Part shown: positions 1 to 8,056 of the stretch, piece by piece
Numbering within the stretch: the first letter of the stretch is position 1
How the letters are laid out: each line of letters starts with the position of its first letter
Assembly (NCBI GenBank): GCA_945883955.1
Contig: CAMCYN010000012.1
Span: 1 to 33,691 of the forward strand
Length of the DNA: 33,691 bases
DNA from: Akkermansia muciniphila
Lineage (GTDB): Bacteria; Verrucomicrobiota; Verrucomicrobiia; Chthoniobacterales; Chthoniobacteraceae
Direction of reading: 5' to 3'
The notes under the pieces: generated by a model
What the model saw: the letters and a program-made list of their open reading frames with translations, nothing else
Database searches by the model: none
What the model was told of the DNA's origin: nothing
Made by a program: the position numbers and the translations under genes

Positions 1-79
1 CGTTTTGATCGATGGGGGTTGGGGGCAGTGTGCCCCGATTTGAATAATCCCCATCAGAAGGTCCTCTTATCTCCATAAA

Positions 80-95
80 GGGAGCTGACGCTCCC
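80..95. terminator. Short perfect hairpin at the head of the NrtA-like fragment
   Basis: A perfect 6-bp stem (GGGAGC/GCTCCC) encloses a TGAC loop. On the minus strand it is followed by TTTAT, so it could be a weak terminator for minus-strand transcription. On the plus strand it is followed by AAAATT, which is not a T-tract. It lies just after an in-frame stop (76-78) that separates the reading frame below from anything upstream. Confidence 0.3.
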
Positions 96-126
96 AAAAT
101 TAAGACAACTTACCCTACCAGCGGCC

Positions 127-597
127 ACCCGTGAAATATTGGGGCTAGAGCGGTTTGAGCGGGAGTTTCCCGAGGTCCATCTGGCCATGGTGGCCGCTCT
201 CCAGGAAGCGTCGAGGCTTTGTCAGCGGCCGGAGTTCCGGTCTGAATGTATCCGGATTCTTTCAATGTCCGCCTATCTGGACATTCCCCAAGACGTTCTT
301 GGTCGCTCCCTCGGGTCTGAGCCGTCGGCGTCTGTGGGCGGAATTCTCTTCGGAGCTGGTGACTTGGGTTCACTCAGCCGCGAACGTGGCCGGGAAGTAT
401 TCCAGGTACTGCGGCGTCTTGGGGTTCCGGCGGAGTGCCGGAGCTTCCGGCGCGACATCATTCCAAAACTTTTCCGGGAGGACCTCTATACCAGAGCGGC
501 GGAGCGCCTCCCTTTTCATCCTCCCTCCGGCACCGCCACAAGCGCGGCGCTGGTGACCCAGTCGTCTGAGAACCTTGATCGGTTCAAGGCGGCCTAA
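127..597 (+). pseudogene. C-terminal remnant of an NrtA/CmpA-like ABC substrate-binding protein
   Basis: The frame opens at 79; the first usable start is a TTG at 139, giving 152 residues. From about 127 the translation resembles the C-terminal third of nitrate/bicarbonate-type binding proteins (NrtA/CmpA family). It has a 'FEREFPEVHLAMVAALQEA' helix and a later stretch reading 'FGAGDL', 'SRERGREVFQVLRRLG', then 'LFREDLYTRAAERL'. The N-terminal ligand-binding lobes are absent and the three forward frames upstream carry stops, so this looks like a truncated gene. It lies 54 bp before urtA on the same strand, so the locus may once have held a second nitrogen-substrate importer. The family call is from remembered motif patterns only. 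It could also be a small regulatory protein derived from that family. Confidence 0.45.
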
Positions 598-651
598 CCC
601 GGCCATAGCGCGAGTGCGCTTGGTCTGTAGCTAACCAGTAAAACCCAGCCC

Positions 652-1926
652 ATGAAAATGTTATCATCCTGCATATCAGGTCTAGCGCCTGCGGTAGCCA
701 AACCGGCTGCAGCCACGTTGAGGCGTGGTTTCTTAACGGCAATGGTCGGCCTTGCTGCCAGCCTCCACGCCACGGCAGCACCACCCACTGCGGAGGTGAA
801 CACCACCGGCCTGTCCATCACGGACACCACCGTAACGGTCGGTCAACTCCACTCGGCCACCGGCACGATGGCTATCAGCGAAACCGGCTCCATTCAGGCC
901 GAGCAGCTCGCCATCGACCAGATCAATGCCGCGGGCGGAGTCCTGGGTCGGCAGATCAAGGTCATCAAAGAAGACGGCGCTTCGGACTGGCCGACTTTTG
1001 CGGAGAAGGCCAAAAAGCTTCTCGTTAAAGACAAGGTGGCTGCCGTGTTCGGATGCTGGACGTCGGCATCGCGTAAGGCAGTGCTGCCCGTTTTCGAGAA
1101 GGAAAACGGCATGCTTTATTACCCGACCTTTTATGAGGGACTGGAAGAGTCCAAGAACGTGATCTACACCGGCCAGGAGGCCACGCAGCAGATCATCGCT
1201 GGGCTCGACTGGATCGCCAAAGAGAAGGGAGCCAAAACGTTCTACCTAATCGGTTCGGATTACATCTGGCCGCGTACTTCGGCGAAGATCGCCCGTAAAC
1301 ACATCGAGAACGTGCTCAAAGGCACGGTGGTCGGTGAGGAGTTCTACGCGCTTGGGCATACCCAGTTCGGTTCGTTGATCAATAAGATCAAACTCAAGAA
1401 GCCGGACGTCATCTACGGCATCGTCGTAGGCGGCAGTAACGTGTCCTTCTACAAGCAACTCAAGGCGGCGGGGATCACCAGCGACAAACAGACCGTGCTG
1501 ACGATCTCGGTGACTGAAGACGAGGTCCTGGGAATCGGTGGAGAAAACCTCGCCGGATTCTACTCTTCGATGAAGTACTTCCAGAGCCTGGACAACCCCA
1601 ACAACACTGCGTTTGTAAAAGCCTTTAAGGAAAAATACGGCGAAAAGAGTGTGATCGGGGACGTGACCCAAGCCGGGTACCTCGGGCCATGGTTGTGGAA
1701 AGCAACGGTCGAAAAGGCGGGGAGTTTCGACGTGGATAAAATCGCGGCGGCATCCTCCGGCGTGGAGTTCAAAGGTGCACCCGAGGGGTATGTGCGGATC
1801 CACGACAAGAACCACCATCTGTGGAGCAAAACACGTATCGGCCAGTGGAACCTGGATGGTCAGGCGAAGGTGCTCTTCGAATCCGGGTTGATTGAACCGG
1901 ATCCCTTCCCCAAGGGCTACCAGTAG
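652..1926 (+). CDS. urtA: Urea/short-chain amide ABC transporter, substrate-binding protein
   Basis: Periplasmic binding protein of the branched-chain amino acid type that captures urea or short amides for UrtBCDE. The 424-residue protein starts with a long signal region; a twin-arginine-like 'LRRGFL' followed by a hydrophobic stretch (about residues 24-43) suggests Tat export, as in many UrtA proteins. Family landmarks follow: 'ETGSIQAEQLAIDQINAAGGVLGR', 'EDGASDWPTFAEKAKKLL', 'GCWTSASRKAVLPVFE', 'LYYPTFYEGLE' and, near the C-terminus, 'GYVRIHDKNHHLWSKTRIGQ'. The length is normal for the family. ATG 652 is followed two codons later by another ATG (658); neither has a clear Shine-Dalgarno site. 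It is the first gene of the seven-gene urt-fmd block. The adjacent formamidase makes a short-amide specificity (FmdD-like) as likely as urea. Confidence 0.93.
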   Translation: MKMLSSCISGLAPAVAKPAAATLRRGFLTAMVGLAASLHATAAPPTAEVNTTGLSITDTTVTVGQLHSATGTMAISETGSIQAEQLAIDQINAAGGVLGRQIKVIKEDGASDWPTFAEKAKKLLVKDKVAAVFGCWTSASRKAVLPVFEKENGMLYYPTFYEGLEESKNVIYTGQEATQQIIAGLDWIAKEKGAKTFYLIGSDYIWPRTSAKIARKHIENVLKGTVVGEEFYALGHTQFGSLINKIKLKKPDVIYGIVVGGSNVSFYKQLKAAGITSDKQTVLTISVTEDEVLGIGGENLAGFYSSMKYFQSLDNPNNTAFVKAFKEKYGEKSVIGDVTQAGYLGPWLWKATVEKAGSFDVDKIAAASSGVEFKGAPEGYVRIHDKNHHLWSKTRIGQWNLDGQAKVLFESGLIEPDPFPKGYQ

Positions 1927-1944
1927 GCTCCGAAAGAAATCCAG

Positions 1945-1988
1945 GAGCCGCTCCGATTCCCACCGGACATTACGGAAAGGAGCGGCTC
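1945..1988 (+). promoter_or_regulatory. Intercistronic stem-loop between urtA and urtB
   Basis: A perfect 10-bp inverted repeat (GAGCCGCTCC at 1945-1954 and GGAGCGGCTC at 1979-1988) encloses a 24-nt loop. There is no T-tract, so it is not a standard terminator. Its position just after the binding-protein gene fits an RNA-stabilising or processing element that keeps urtA transcript above the permease genes. That role is inferred from other ABC operons. Confidence 0.55.
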
Positions 1989-2046
1989 TCGGAAGAACGG
2001 TGAACATCCCCCCAGAGATTTCCAAATCTTCTACTACCAATACCGA

Positions 2047-2964
2047 ATGAATCTCCACGAACTTTGGTCGATCTTTGTAATGCAGGGCTTTGCGGGTATA
2101 AGCCTCTTTAGTGTGCTGTTGCTGATGGGGTTGGGGCTGGCTCTGATTTTCGGGCAGATGGGTGTGATCAACATGGCTCACGGCGAGTTCATGGCCCTGG
2201 GCGCCTACACCACCTACTTCTGTTCCACCCTCGTGCAGGACCATGCACCCCGGTTGCTGCCTTTCTATTTTCCGCTCGCGATCGTCCTGGCTTTTGTCCT
2301 GAGCGCGGCTCTCGGCGCGTTTGTGGAATGGGCCATGATCCGTCACCTCTACAAACGGCCACTCGACACGCTGCTCGCCTCCTGGGGGCTCAGTCTCATC
2401 ATGCAGCAAACTTACCGGTCGATATTCGGTGCCCGTGAAGTAACCCCCACGTTGCCCGAGTGGCTGATGGGATCCTTTAAACCCACGGACGCCATTGATA
2501 TCCCGATCAACGGAGTCTTTGTTCTCGCTCTTGCGCTCGCTGTCACCGGTGGGCTGGTGATCTTCATGTTTCGTACCCCTTTCGGCCTTCGCCTGCGGGC
2601 CACCGTGCAGAATCGGGCCATGAGTAATGCCGTCGGTATTAATACCAAGCTGGTGGACCGACTCGCTTTCTCTATCGGGTGCGGCATCGCTGGAATCGCC
2701 GGAGCGGCCTTTACCACGATCGGTTCGACGGGGCCCGACAGCGGCAGTCGTTACATCGTGGACGCCTTCCTCGTGGTGGTGTTTGGGGGAGCGGCAAATC
2801 TGCTCGGCTCGGTCGCCTCCGCGTTTGGCATCGCCCAGGCACAGTCCATCCTCGAGTTCTTCCTCGATGGCACCAAGGGCAAGGTCGCCACGCTCCTCTT
2901 CATCGTCGTGATCCTGATGTTTCGGCCGCAGGGCCTCTTCCCGAGCAAGGTCCGTTCGTCCTAA
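2047..2964 (+). CDS. urtB: Urea/amide ABC transporter permease UrtB
   Basis: Inner-membrane permease of the LivH type that pairs with UrtC. The 305 residues are almost entirely hydrophobic helices. It shows 'GLALIFGQMGVINMAHGEFMALGAY' near the N-terminus and a cytoplasmic loop around residues 180-205 ('FGLRLRATVQNRAMSNAVGINTKLVDRLAF') of the kind that contacts the ATPase. It ends in 'FRPQGLFPSKVR', a typical C-terminus. It is the short core form; proteobacterial UrtB often carries a large extra N-terminal domain, which is missing here. ATG 2047 has no evident Shine-Dalgarno site. A 120-bp gap with a stem-loop separates it from urtA, and urtC starts 30 bp downstream. Confidence 0.93.
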   Translation: MNLHELWSIFVMQGFAGISLFSVLLLMGLGLALIFGQMGVINMAHGEFMALGAYTTYFCSTLVQDHAPRLLPFYFPLAIVLAFVLSAALGAFVEWAMIRHLYKRPLDTLLASWGLSLIMQQTYRSIFGAREVTPTLPEWLMGSFKPTDAIDIPINGVFVLALALAVTGGLVIFMFRTPFGLRLRATVQNRAMSNAVGINTKLVDRLAFSIGCGIAGIAGAAFTTIGSTGPDSGSRYIVDAFLVVVFGGAANLLGSVASAFGIAQAQSILEFFLDGTKGKVATLLFIVVILMFRPQGLFPSKVRSS

Positions 2965-2994
2965 CCGTCTGCAACAGCGAAAGCACCAATCTTT

Positions 2995-4188
2995 ATGCTC
3001 TTTAAGACACTCTTTAAAAGCCGTGCCGAGTTTCTCTCCTATGCGGCCCTGACTCTGCTGCTGGTGGTTGTCCTGCCGGTGTTGCTGCCCGTATTCCGGC
3101 TCAACCTTTTTGGGAAATATCTCACCTACGGGTTTGTGGGCGTCGGTTTGGTTCTGTTGTGGGGGCGCTGCGGAATCCTGAGCCTCGGTCAGGGCGTGTT
3201 TTTCGGGATCGGCGGGTACTGCATGGCGATGTTCCTGAAGCTCGAAGCCTCGGACCCAATCACGACCAAGATCCAGAGTACGCCCGGGATTCCCGACTTC
3301 ATGGACTGGAATCAGCTCACCCACCTCCCGTTTTTCTGGGAACCGTTTAAGCATTTTCCCGTGGCACTCCTGGCCGTGGTTTTGGTGCCGACGGCTCTGG
3401 CGTTTTGTCTTGGCTGGGCGATGTTTCAGCGGCGGGTCGGCGGAGTTTACTTCGCCATTATCACCCAGGCCATCGCTCTGATCATCTCGCTCGGGATCGA
3501 CGGAAACCAGGGTTACACAGGCGGCCGTAACGGTATCACCGATCTACGCACCCTTCTGGGCTGGGACATCCGGAGCACATCCGCGCAGTACATTCTCTAC
3601 TTCGCTTGTGTTTTCTTCCTGCTGCTCTGTGGCCTCGCCGCCAAATACATCATCAATACCCGCATGGGGCGGGTGTTGGTGGCCATTCGGGACCGGGAGG
3701 ATAGGGTTCGTTTTTCCGGCTATGACGTGGCGCTCTGTAGGACGTTTGTGTTTGCGCTCGCGGCCCTGATCTCCGGAGTCGGAGGCGCCTTTTTTGTGCT
3801 GCAGGTGGGGTTCATGTCGCCCTCGCTCATCGGGATTGTGCCCTCGATTGAAATGGTGATTTTTACGGCTGTGGGCGGTCGGCTGTCCGTGGTGGGGGCC
3901 ATCCTGGGTTCGCTGATTGTGAATCTCGGAAAAACGACCTTCTCCGAGGCGATCCCCGAATTGTGGCTCTTTCTGATGGGCGGCACGTTCATTGCCGTTG
4001 TGATGTTCTTTCCGAATGGGGTGGCCGGCCTGATGGAGCCCGGTGGGTGGCTTTCCACAAAGCTGGAGCCCTTCAAGGCCATGTTGTTTGGCCGTTCCGG
4101 GCCAGGTTCCGGCGCTGGAAATGAGGTCGTTGAGGTTGTCAAAAACACGAGCGTCTCCATCGCTCAAACCACGGAGGTGACCAAGTGA
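2995..4188 (+). CDS. urtC: Urea/amide ABC transporter permease UrtC
   Basis: Second inner-membrane permease (LivM type), 397 residues. Landmarks are 'GRCGILSLGQGVFFGIGGYCMAMFL' after the first two helices, 'GVYFAIITQAIALII' and 'YTGGRNGITDL' in the middle, the cytoplasmic ATPase-coupling loop 'RMGRVLVAIRDREDRVRFSGYDV', and 'FFPNGVAGL' near the end. About 50 hydrophilic residues follow the last helix, a modest extension. The stop overlaps the start of urtD by four bases (GTGA), which indicates translational coupling. Family and order make the assignment firm; the exact substrate is shared with UrtA and is uncertain. Confidence 0.93.
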   Translation: MLFKTLFKSRAEFLSYAALTLLLVVVLPVLLPVFRLNLFGKYLTYGFVGVGLVLLWGRCGILSLGQGVFFGIGGYCMAMFLKLEASDPITTKIQSTPGIPDFMDWNQLTHLPFFWEPFKHFPVALLAVVLVPTALAFCLGWAMFQRRVGGVYFAIITQAIALIISLGIDGNQGYTGGRNGITDLRTLLGWDIRSTSAQYILYFACVFFLLLCGLAAKYIINTRMGRVLVAIRDREDRVRFSGYDVALCRTFVFALAALISGVGGAFFVLQVGFMSPSLIGIVPSIEMVIFTAVGGRLSVVGAILGSLIVNLGKTTFSEAIPELWLFLMGGTFIAVVMFFPNGVAGLMEPGGWLSTKLEPFKAMLFGRSGPGSGAGNEVVEVVKNTSVSIAQTTEVTK

Positions 4189-4931
4189 GCAAACCTGCAG
4201 ACTTCCTATTGTCGGTCGAATCTCTCGGAGTTTCTTTCGACGGATTCAAAGCGGTGGACGGATTCAATTTCTACCTCGATCGCAACCGCGTGCACGTAAT
4301 CATCGGCCCCAATGGTGCCGGAAAGACCACGGTGCTGGATCTCATTTGCGGAAAGACCAAGGCCACCTCTGGCAGTATCAAATTTAAGGACCAGGAAATC
4401 CGCGGGCTGGCCGAGCACAAAATCGTTCGCGCCGGGATCGGTCGCAAATTCCAGAACCCGTCCATTTACGAAAATCTGACGGTTTTCGAGAACCTCGAGA
4501 TTTCGCACCCCAAGGGGCGCGGGGTGTTTGGGTGCCTGATGTTCCGGCGGACCGAGGAGGTCCTTGGGCGGATCCGGGCGGTGGCGGAGGATGTGGCGTT
4601 GCTGGAATTGTTGGATACGGAGGCGGGGATTCTCAGTCACGGCCAGAAGCAGTGGCTGGAGATTGGCATGTTGTTAATGCAGGACCCGGAACTGCTCATG
4701 CTGGACGAACCGGTGGCTGGGATGAGTGTGCGCGAGCGCGAAGCGACGGCAAAACTCATCAAGAAAATCAGCGGTCAGCGTTCGGTAATCGTGATCGAAC
4801 ACGACATGGAGTTTGTGAAGGAAATCGCCGACCGGGTGACGGTCATGCATTTGGGGAAAATCCTGGCGGAAGGGTCCATGGAACATGTCCAGGCCGACCC
4901 GAAGGTGATCGAAGTTTATATCGGACACTAA
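4185..4931 (+). CDS. urtD: Urea/amide ABC transporter ATP-binding protein UrtD
   Basis: LivG-type ATPase of the importer, 248 residues. Walker A is GPNGAGKTT (41-49), the signature is the UrtD-typical SHGQKQWLEIGM (about 151-162) instead of LSGGQ, Walker B is LLMLDEP (about 170-176), and the switch histidine is in 'VIEHDMEFV' (about 206). The GTG start overlaps the urtC stop (GTGA), so it is probably translated by re-initiation. urtE begins 9 bp after the stop. It sits at the inner face of the membrane and forms a heterodimer with UrtE on UrtBC. All ATPase motifs are intact. Confidence 0.94.
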   Translation: MSKPADFLLSVESLGVSFDGFKAVDGFNFYLDRNRVHVIIGPNGAGKTTVLDLICGKTKATSGSIKFKDQEIRGLAEHKIVRAGIGRKFQNPSIYENLTVFENLEISHPKGRGVFGCLMFRRTEEVLGRIRAVAEDVALLELLDTEAGILSHGQKQWLEIGMLLMQDPELLMLDEPVAGMSVREREATAKLIKKISGQRSVIVIEHDMEFVKEIADRVTVMHLGKILAEGSMEHVQADPKVIEVYIGH

Positions 4932-4940
4932 TTCTATAAT

Positions 4941-5630
4941 ATGCTCAACGTTAACGAAATTCACGTCGGTTACGGTCAGAGTCCCGTGATTCGCGGGATG
5001 AGCTTTAAGGCGGGAAAAGGTGAGATTGTCGGCATCGTCGGCCGCAACGGGATGGGCAAGACGACCCTGTTCCGGAGTCTGATCGGGATGCTCCCGTTAA
5101 AGGGCGGCCAGATCACGCTGGACGGAGTCGACATCTCGGAGGACGAGTCCTTTAACCGCGTGGGCAAGGGACTCGCCATTGTACCGCAGGGCCGGATGAT
5201 TTTTCCCTACCTCAGTGTGTACGAGAACCTGATCTCGGGAGCGCGCACGCCGGTCTCGCAGGAGGAAGTGTCCGAGATCTATTCCCTGTTTCCAATTCTG
5301 CGCGAAATGAAGAACCGCAAGGGAGGCAATTTGTCCGGCGGTCAGCAGCAGCAACTCGCCATCGGCCGCGCGTTGATGACTCGTCCCAAGGTGCTGCTTC
5401 TGGACGAACCGACGGAGGGAATCCAGCCCTCCATCATCAAGGACATCGCGCGGACTCTCAAAGAGATCCGGGACATGAGGAACCTCACGATCGTGGTGAG
5501 CGAGCAGGTGCTCAGTTTCATGCTCGATGTGTGTGACCGACTTTTTGTGATCGAGAAAGGAGCGCTGGTTCGGGAGGACCTGCGTTCGGCCGTAAATGCC
5601 GAGGAAATCCGCAAGATGCTGTCTGTATAA
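4941..5630 (+). CDS. urtE: Urea/amide ABC transporter ATP-binding protein UrtE
   Basis: LivF-type ATPase, 229 residues. It shows Walker A GRNGMGKTT (34-42), Q-loop 'VPQGRMIFPYLSVYENL', signature LSGGQQQQLAIGRAL (131-145) and Walker B LLLDEPTEGIQP (152-163). These are hallmarks of UrtE: 'GRNGMGKTT' and 'TEGIQPSI' are typical. It follows urtD by 9 bp and precedes the formamidase gene by 24 bp, so it is surely in the same transcript. All motifs are intact. The switch region is 'VVSEQVLSF', with Q in place of the usual histidine, a common variation in this subgroup. Confidence 0.94.
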   Translation: MLNVNEIHVGYGQSPVIRGMSFKAGKGEIVGIVGRNGMGKTTLFRSLIGMLPLKGGQITLDGVDISEDESFNRVGKGLAIVPQGRMIFPYLSVYENLISGARTPVSQEEVSEIYSLFPILREMKNRKGGNLSGGQQQQLAIGRALMTRPKVLLLDEPTEGIQPSIIKDIARTLKEIRDMRNLTIVVSEQVLSFMLDVCDRLFVIEKGALVREDLRSAVNAEEIRKMLSV

Positions 5631-5654
5631 CCATAACCCCGACTGTAGTATCCG

Positions 5655-6872
5655 ATGAAAACACTGATCAAGATCGACCTGAAGTCACCGCCTGAAACAC
5701 AAGAGGTTATCCATAACCGCTGGCACCCGGACATTCCCATGGTGGCCTATGTGAAGCCCGGCGATGAGTTCCGGGTGGAGTGTGTCGACTGGACCGGCGG
5801 TCAGATCCACAATGATGATTCTGCCAACGACGTGCGCGATGTGGATCTATCCAAGGTGCATTACCTGAGCGGCCCGATCGGGGTCGAAGGTGCCGAGCCG
5901 GGGGATTTGCTCGTGGTCGACATCCTCGACATTGGCGTACTGCCCGATTTTGAGTGGGGCTTTACGGGGATCTTTGCCCGCCAGAACGGCGGTGGGTTGC
6001 TCGTTGACCATTACCCCGATGCCCGCAAGGCATGCTGGGATTTTCACGGTGTGTACACCTCCTCGCGCCATATCCCCAAGGTGGAGTTCGCCGGAATTAT
6101 GCACCCGGGGCTGATCGGGTGTTTGCCCTCCAAGCAGATGCTCGACATCTGGAACAAGCGCGAGGGCGAGCTCTTTGCGACCGATCCCGACCGGACTCCT
6201 CCCCTGTGTGCTCTCCCTTATGAGCCGACTGCGCATATGGGCCGGATGAAAGGCGCGGAGGCAAAGGCTGCGGCGATGGAAGCGGCGCGCACAGTGCCGC
6301 CTCGCGAGCACGGTGGGAACTGCGACATCAAGAATCTCACCCGAGGCTCGAAGGTGTTCTTCCCAGTGTACGTGAAGGATGGCGGACTCTCGATGGGGGA
6401 CATTCACTTCTCGCAGGGAGACGGCGAGATTACCTTTTGCGGGGCCATTGAAATGGCCGGATACCTGGACCTGCGCGTGCAGGTGATTAAAGGCGGGATG
6501 GCAAAGTACGGGATCGTGAACCCGATTTTTATGCCCAGCCCGATTCAGCCCAACTACACCAAGCATCTAATTTTTGAGGGGATCTCGGTGGATGAAAGCG
6601 GCAAGCAGCACTACCTGGACGCCACGGTCGCGTACCGGATGGCCTGTCTGAACGCCATCGAGTACATGAAGAAGTTTGGGTACACGGGGGAACAGGCGTA
6701 CGCAATTTTGGGCACCGCACCGGTGGAAGGGCGCATTAGCGGAATTGTGGATATTCCGAACGCGTGCGCCACGTTATATCTTCCGACGGAGATCTTTAAA
6801 TTCGACATCACTCCCAATGCCGAGGGCCCAACGGTGCACGTCGGGGGAGTGGATCTGGCGACAACGCACTAG
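5655..6872 (+). CDS. fmdA: Formamidase (FmdA/AmdA family)
   Basis: Cytoplasmic amidase that hydrolyses formamide (and possibly acetamide) to ammonium and the acid. The 405-residue product has the family's N-terminal 'HNRWHPDIP' and 'DWTGGQIHNDDSANDV', the central 'LSGPIGVEGAEPGDLLVVDI', then 'HPGLIGCLPSK', 'PPREHGGNCDIKNLTRGS', 'FFPVYVKDGGLSMGDIHFSQGDGE' and 'GAIEMAGYLDL'. The length matches known formamidases. This is the acetamidase/formamidase family, not the nitrilase-type AmiF. It sits 24 bp behind the five transporter genes and 17 bp before fmdB, so import and hydrolysis are co-expressed. No urease genes are in view, so amide nitrogen is the best-supported substrate of the operon. Confidence 0.92.
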   Translation: MKTLIKIDLKSPPETQEVIHNRWHPDIPMVAYVKPGDEFRVECVDWTGGQIHNDDSANDVRDVDLSKVHYLSGPIGVEGAEPGDLLVVDILDIGVLPDFEWGFTGIFARQNGGGLLVDHYPDARKACWDFHGVYTSSRHIPKVEFAGIMHPGLIGCLPSKQMLDIWNKREGELFATDPDRTPPLCALPYEPTAHMGRMKGAEAKAAAMEAARTVPPREHGGNCDIKNLTRGSKVFFPVYVKDGGLSMGDIHFSQGDGEITFCGAIEMAGYLDLRVQVIKGGMAKYGIVNPIFMPSPIQPNYTKHLIFEGISVDESGKQHYLDATVAYRMACLNAIEYMKKFGYTGEQAYAILGTAPVEGRISGIVDIPNACATLYLPTEIFKFDITPNAEGPTVHVGGVDLATTH

Positions 6873-6889
6873 AGCCATCCGGATTTACG

Positions 6890-7225
6890 ATGCCTTTATA
6901 CGACTTCGAGTGTCCGTTGTGCGGGGTATTCAGCGCGTTCCGATCGATTGAGGACCGGGATCAGCCGCTGGAATGTGCGGCGTGTGCGATGCCGGCGGAG
7001 CGGCAAATCAGCGCACCGAATCTCGCGCTGATGAATCCGATCACCCGCAAGGCTGTGATGGTGAATGAACGCAGTGCGCATGCGCCGCGTGTCAGCACCG
7101 GGCATAGCTGCAAGAGCGGGTGCGGGTGCGGGAAGAAGGTGAGAAGCGGCCGCACGCAGAAGACCCGCATGGGCCTGGCACAGGCTGCAAAGCCGGGGGC
7201 GCGCCCCTGGATGTTGGGACACTAA
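6890..7225 (+). CDS. fmdB: FmdB-type zinc-ribbon protein
   Basis: 111-residue protein starting 'MPLYDFECPLCG', the standard FmdB zinc-ribbon opening. The two metal-binding pairs are C8/C11 and C29/C32. Proteins of this family neighbour formamidase genes and were proposed as regulators of amide use; the biochemical role is not settled. The C-terminal half is basic and has an extra cysteine/glycine cluster (C74, C78, C80, preceded by H72) that could hold a second metal, which is an inference. It is the last gene of the urt-fmd operon: 17 bp after fmdA and 26 bp before a strong terminator. Confidence 0.85.
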   Translation: MPLYDFECPLCGVFSAFRSIEDRDQPLECAACAMPAERQISAPNLALMNPITRKAVMVNERSAHAPRVSTGHSCKSGCGCGKKVRSGRTQKTRMGLAQAAKPGARPWMLGH

Positions 7226-7251
7226 ACGATTGGTTTGGTCAGTAGGGGTGC

Positions 7252-7291
7252 ACATCCCGCCGGAGGGAAGCCGGCGGGATGTTGCATTTTT
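7252..7291 (+). terminator. Rho-independent terminator of the urt-fmd operon
   Basis: A perfect 12-bp stem (7252-7263 paired with 7271-7282) with a 7-nt loop is followed by TGCATTTTT. It lies 26 bp after the fmdB stop and closes the operon. It also argues against any start for the next gene upstream of this point. Confidence 0.85.
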
Positions 7292-7332
7292 AGGCCCAAA
7301 GAACCCCCAGTGCCGTTGGGGCGTTGGACGAC

Positions 7333-7360
7333 TTGCCACCTGGCCCGCGCCTTCGATAAA
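7333..7360 (+). promoter_or_regulatory. Possible sigma70-type promoter for the membrane/TPR gene
   Basis: TTGCCA (7333-7338) and GATAAA (7355-7360) are spaced by 16 bp, in the gap after the fmdB terminator. Used as drawn, the transcript would start at or next to the GTG at 7368 and be leaderless. This is a weak match found by eye. Confidence 0.25.
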
Positions 7361-7367
7361 ATCCGGC

Positions 7368-7910
7368 GTGCAACCGATTCGAGGCCTCATTACTCGACGA
7401 CGAATATCCCAGTGGGTGCGCTGGGGGTTCAGTGTAGCGCTCATTTCGTGGAGCTTTCTGACACTCCGTTCCGTACTCGGCGGGAGCTCTGGTTCGGTGT
7501 TTGGGGCGATGGGCTCCTGTGTTTTTGGGGTGATTGCGCTGGTGGTAGCGTCCTTGTTGCTGAGCCCGGAAATGAGGCCTCTTGTGTCGTCCGTGTTTAC
7601 CGGCCTGATCGATCTGATTTATTTGCCAGAATGGGGCGCCTCTGTGCCTCTGGATTACACGTTGGCCGATCTCTATCAGGACAAGGGTCGGACGGAGGCG
7701 GCAATCCGGGAGTATCTCCGGATTGCGCATTATCATCCCCGGGAATTGAGGCCGTATCTGGAAGCGCTCAAATTGAGCCGGCAAAGCGGCGAAATGGAAC
7801 TGGCCGCAAAGATTTACAAAACGGGGTTACGCCGGCTTCGCAACCAGTCTGCCCGAGAGGCGCTGAAGAAAACGTACGCTCTTTATTTTGAAACCGGTGC
7901 GCCGGGTTGA
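7368..7910 (+). CDS. Membrane-anchored TPR-like protein of unknown function
   Basis: The frame is open from TTG 7230, but that start would lie before the fmdB terminator, so the GTG at 7368 (about 180 residues) is preferred. The N-terminus is basic, then come two hydrophobic segments (about residues 22-38 and 42-63, 'VFGVIALVVASLLL'). The C-terminal half has TPR-like helices: 'LADLYQDKGRTEAAIREYLRIAHYHP' and 'ALKLSRQSGEMELAAKIYKTGLRRL'. It is probably an inner-membrane protein with a cytoplasmic helical-repeat tail for protein contacts. It is a single-gene unit between the fmd terminator and the convergent araC-type gene. No enzyme motif is seen and no function is proposed. Confidence 0.6.
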   Translation: MQPIRGLITRRRISQWVRWGFSVALISWSFLTLRSVLGGSSGSVFGAMGSCVFGVIALVVASLLLSPEMRPLVSSVFTGLIDLIYLPEWGASVPLDYTLADLYQDKGRTEAAIREYLRIAHYHPRELRPYLEALKLSRQSGEMELAAKIYKTGLRRLRNQSAREALKKTYALYFETGAPG

Positions 7911-8056
7911 AGCGCCTCACTGGAACTGGCCCGGGTGGTGGCGCAAAGTGCGGTCTGGATGAGTGCCTGGCTCGTGATGTCTGTGGAAGAGGTGGGAGAG
8001 CGACCTAATCGGAAAATGTTCGGGAAAGCGGGTGTCGAGCGAGATCGCCTTTGCGG

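Noticed and set aside
607-620. AGCGC-GAGT-GCGCT hairpin before urtA
   Set aside because: It has only five base pairs and no T-tract; it is too weak to call a terminator or operator. No convincing sigma54 or sigma70 promoter was found before urtA either.
1246-3354. A 702-codon open frame on the minus strand across urtA, urtB and urtC
   Set aside because: It is antiparallel to three clearly identified genes, is rich in Arg/His/Gln/Glu with no domain, and crosses their intergenic gaps. It is a shadow of codon bias.
7230-7367. N-terminal extension (TTG 7230) of the membrane/TPR protein
   Set aside because: It would start before and run through the strong terminator at 7252-7291; the added residues show no conserved feature. 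GTG 7368 is preferred.
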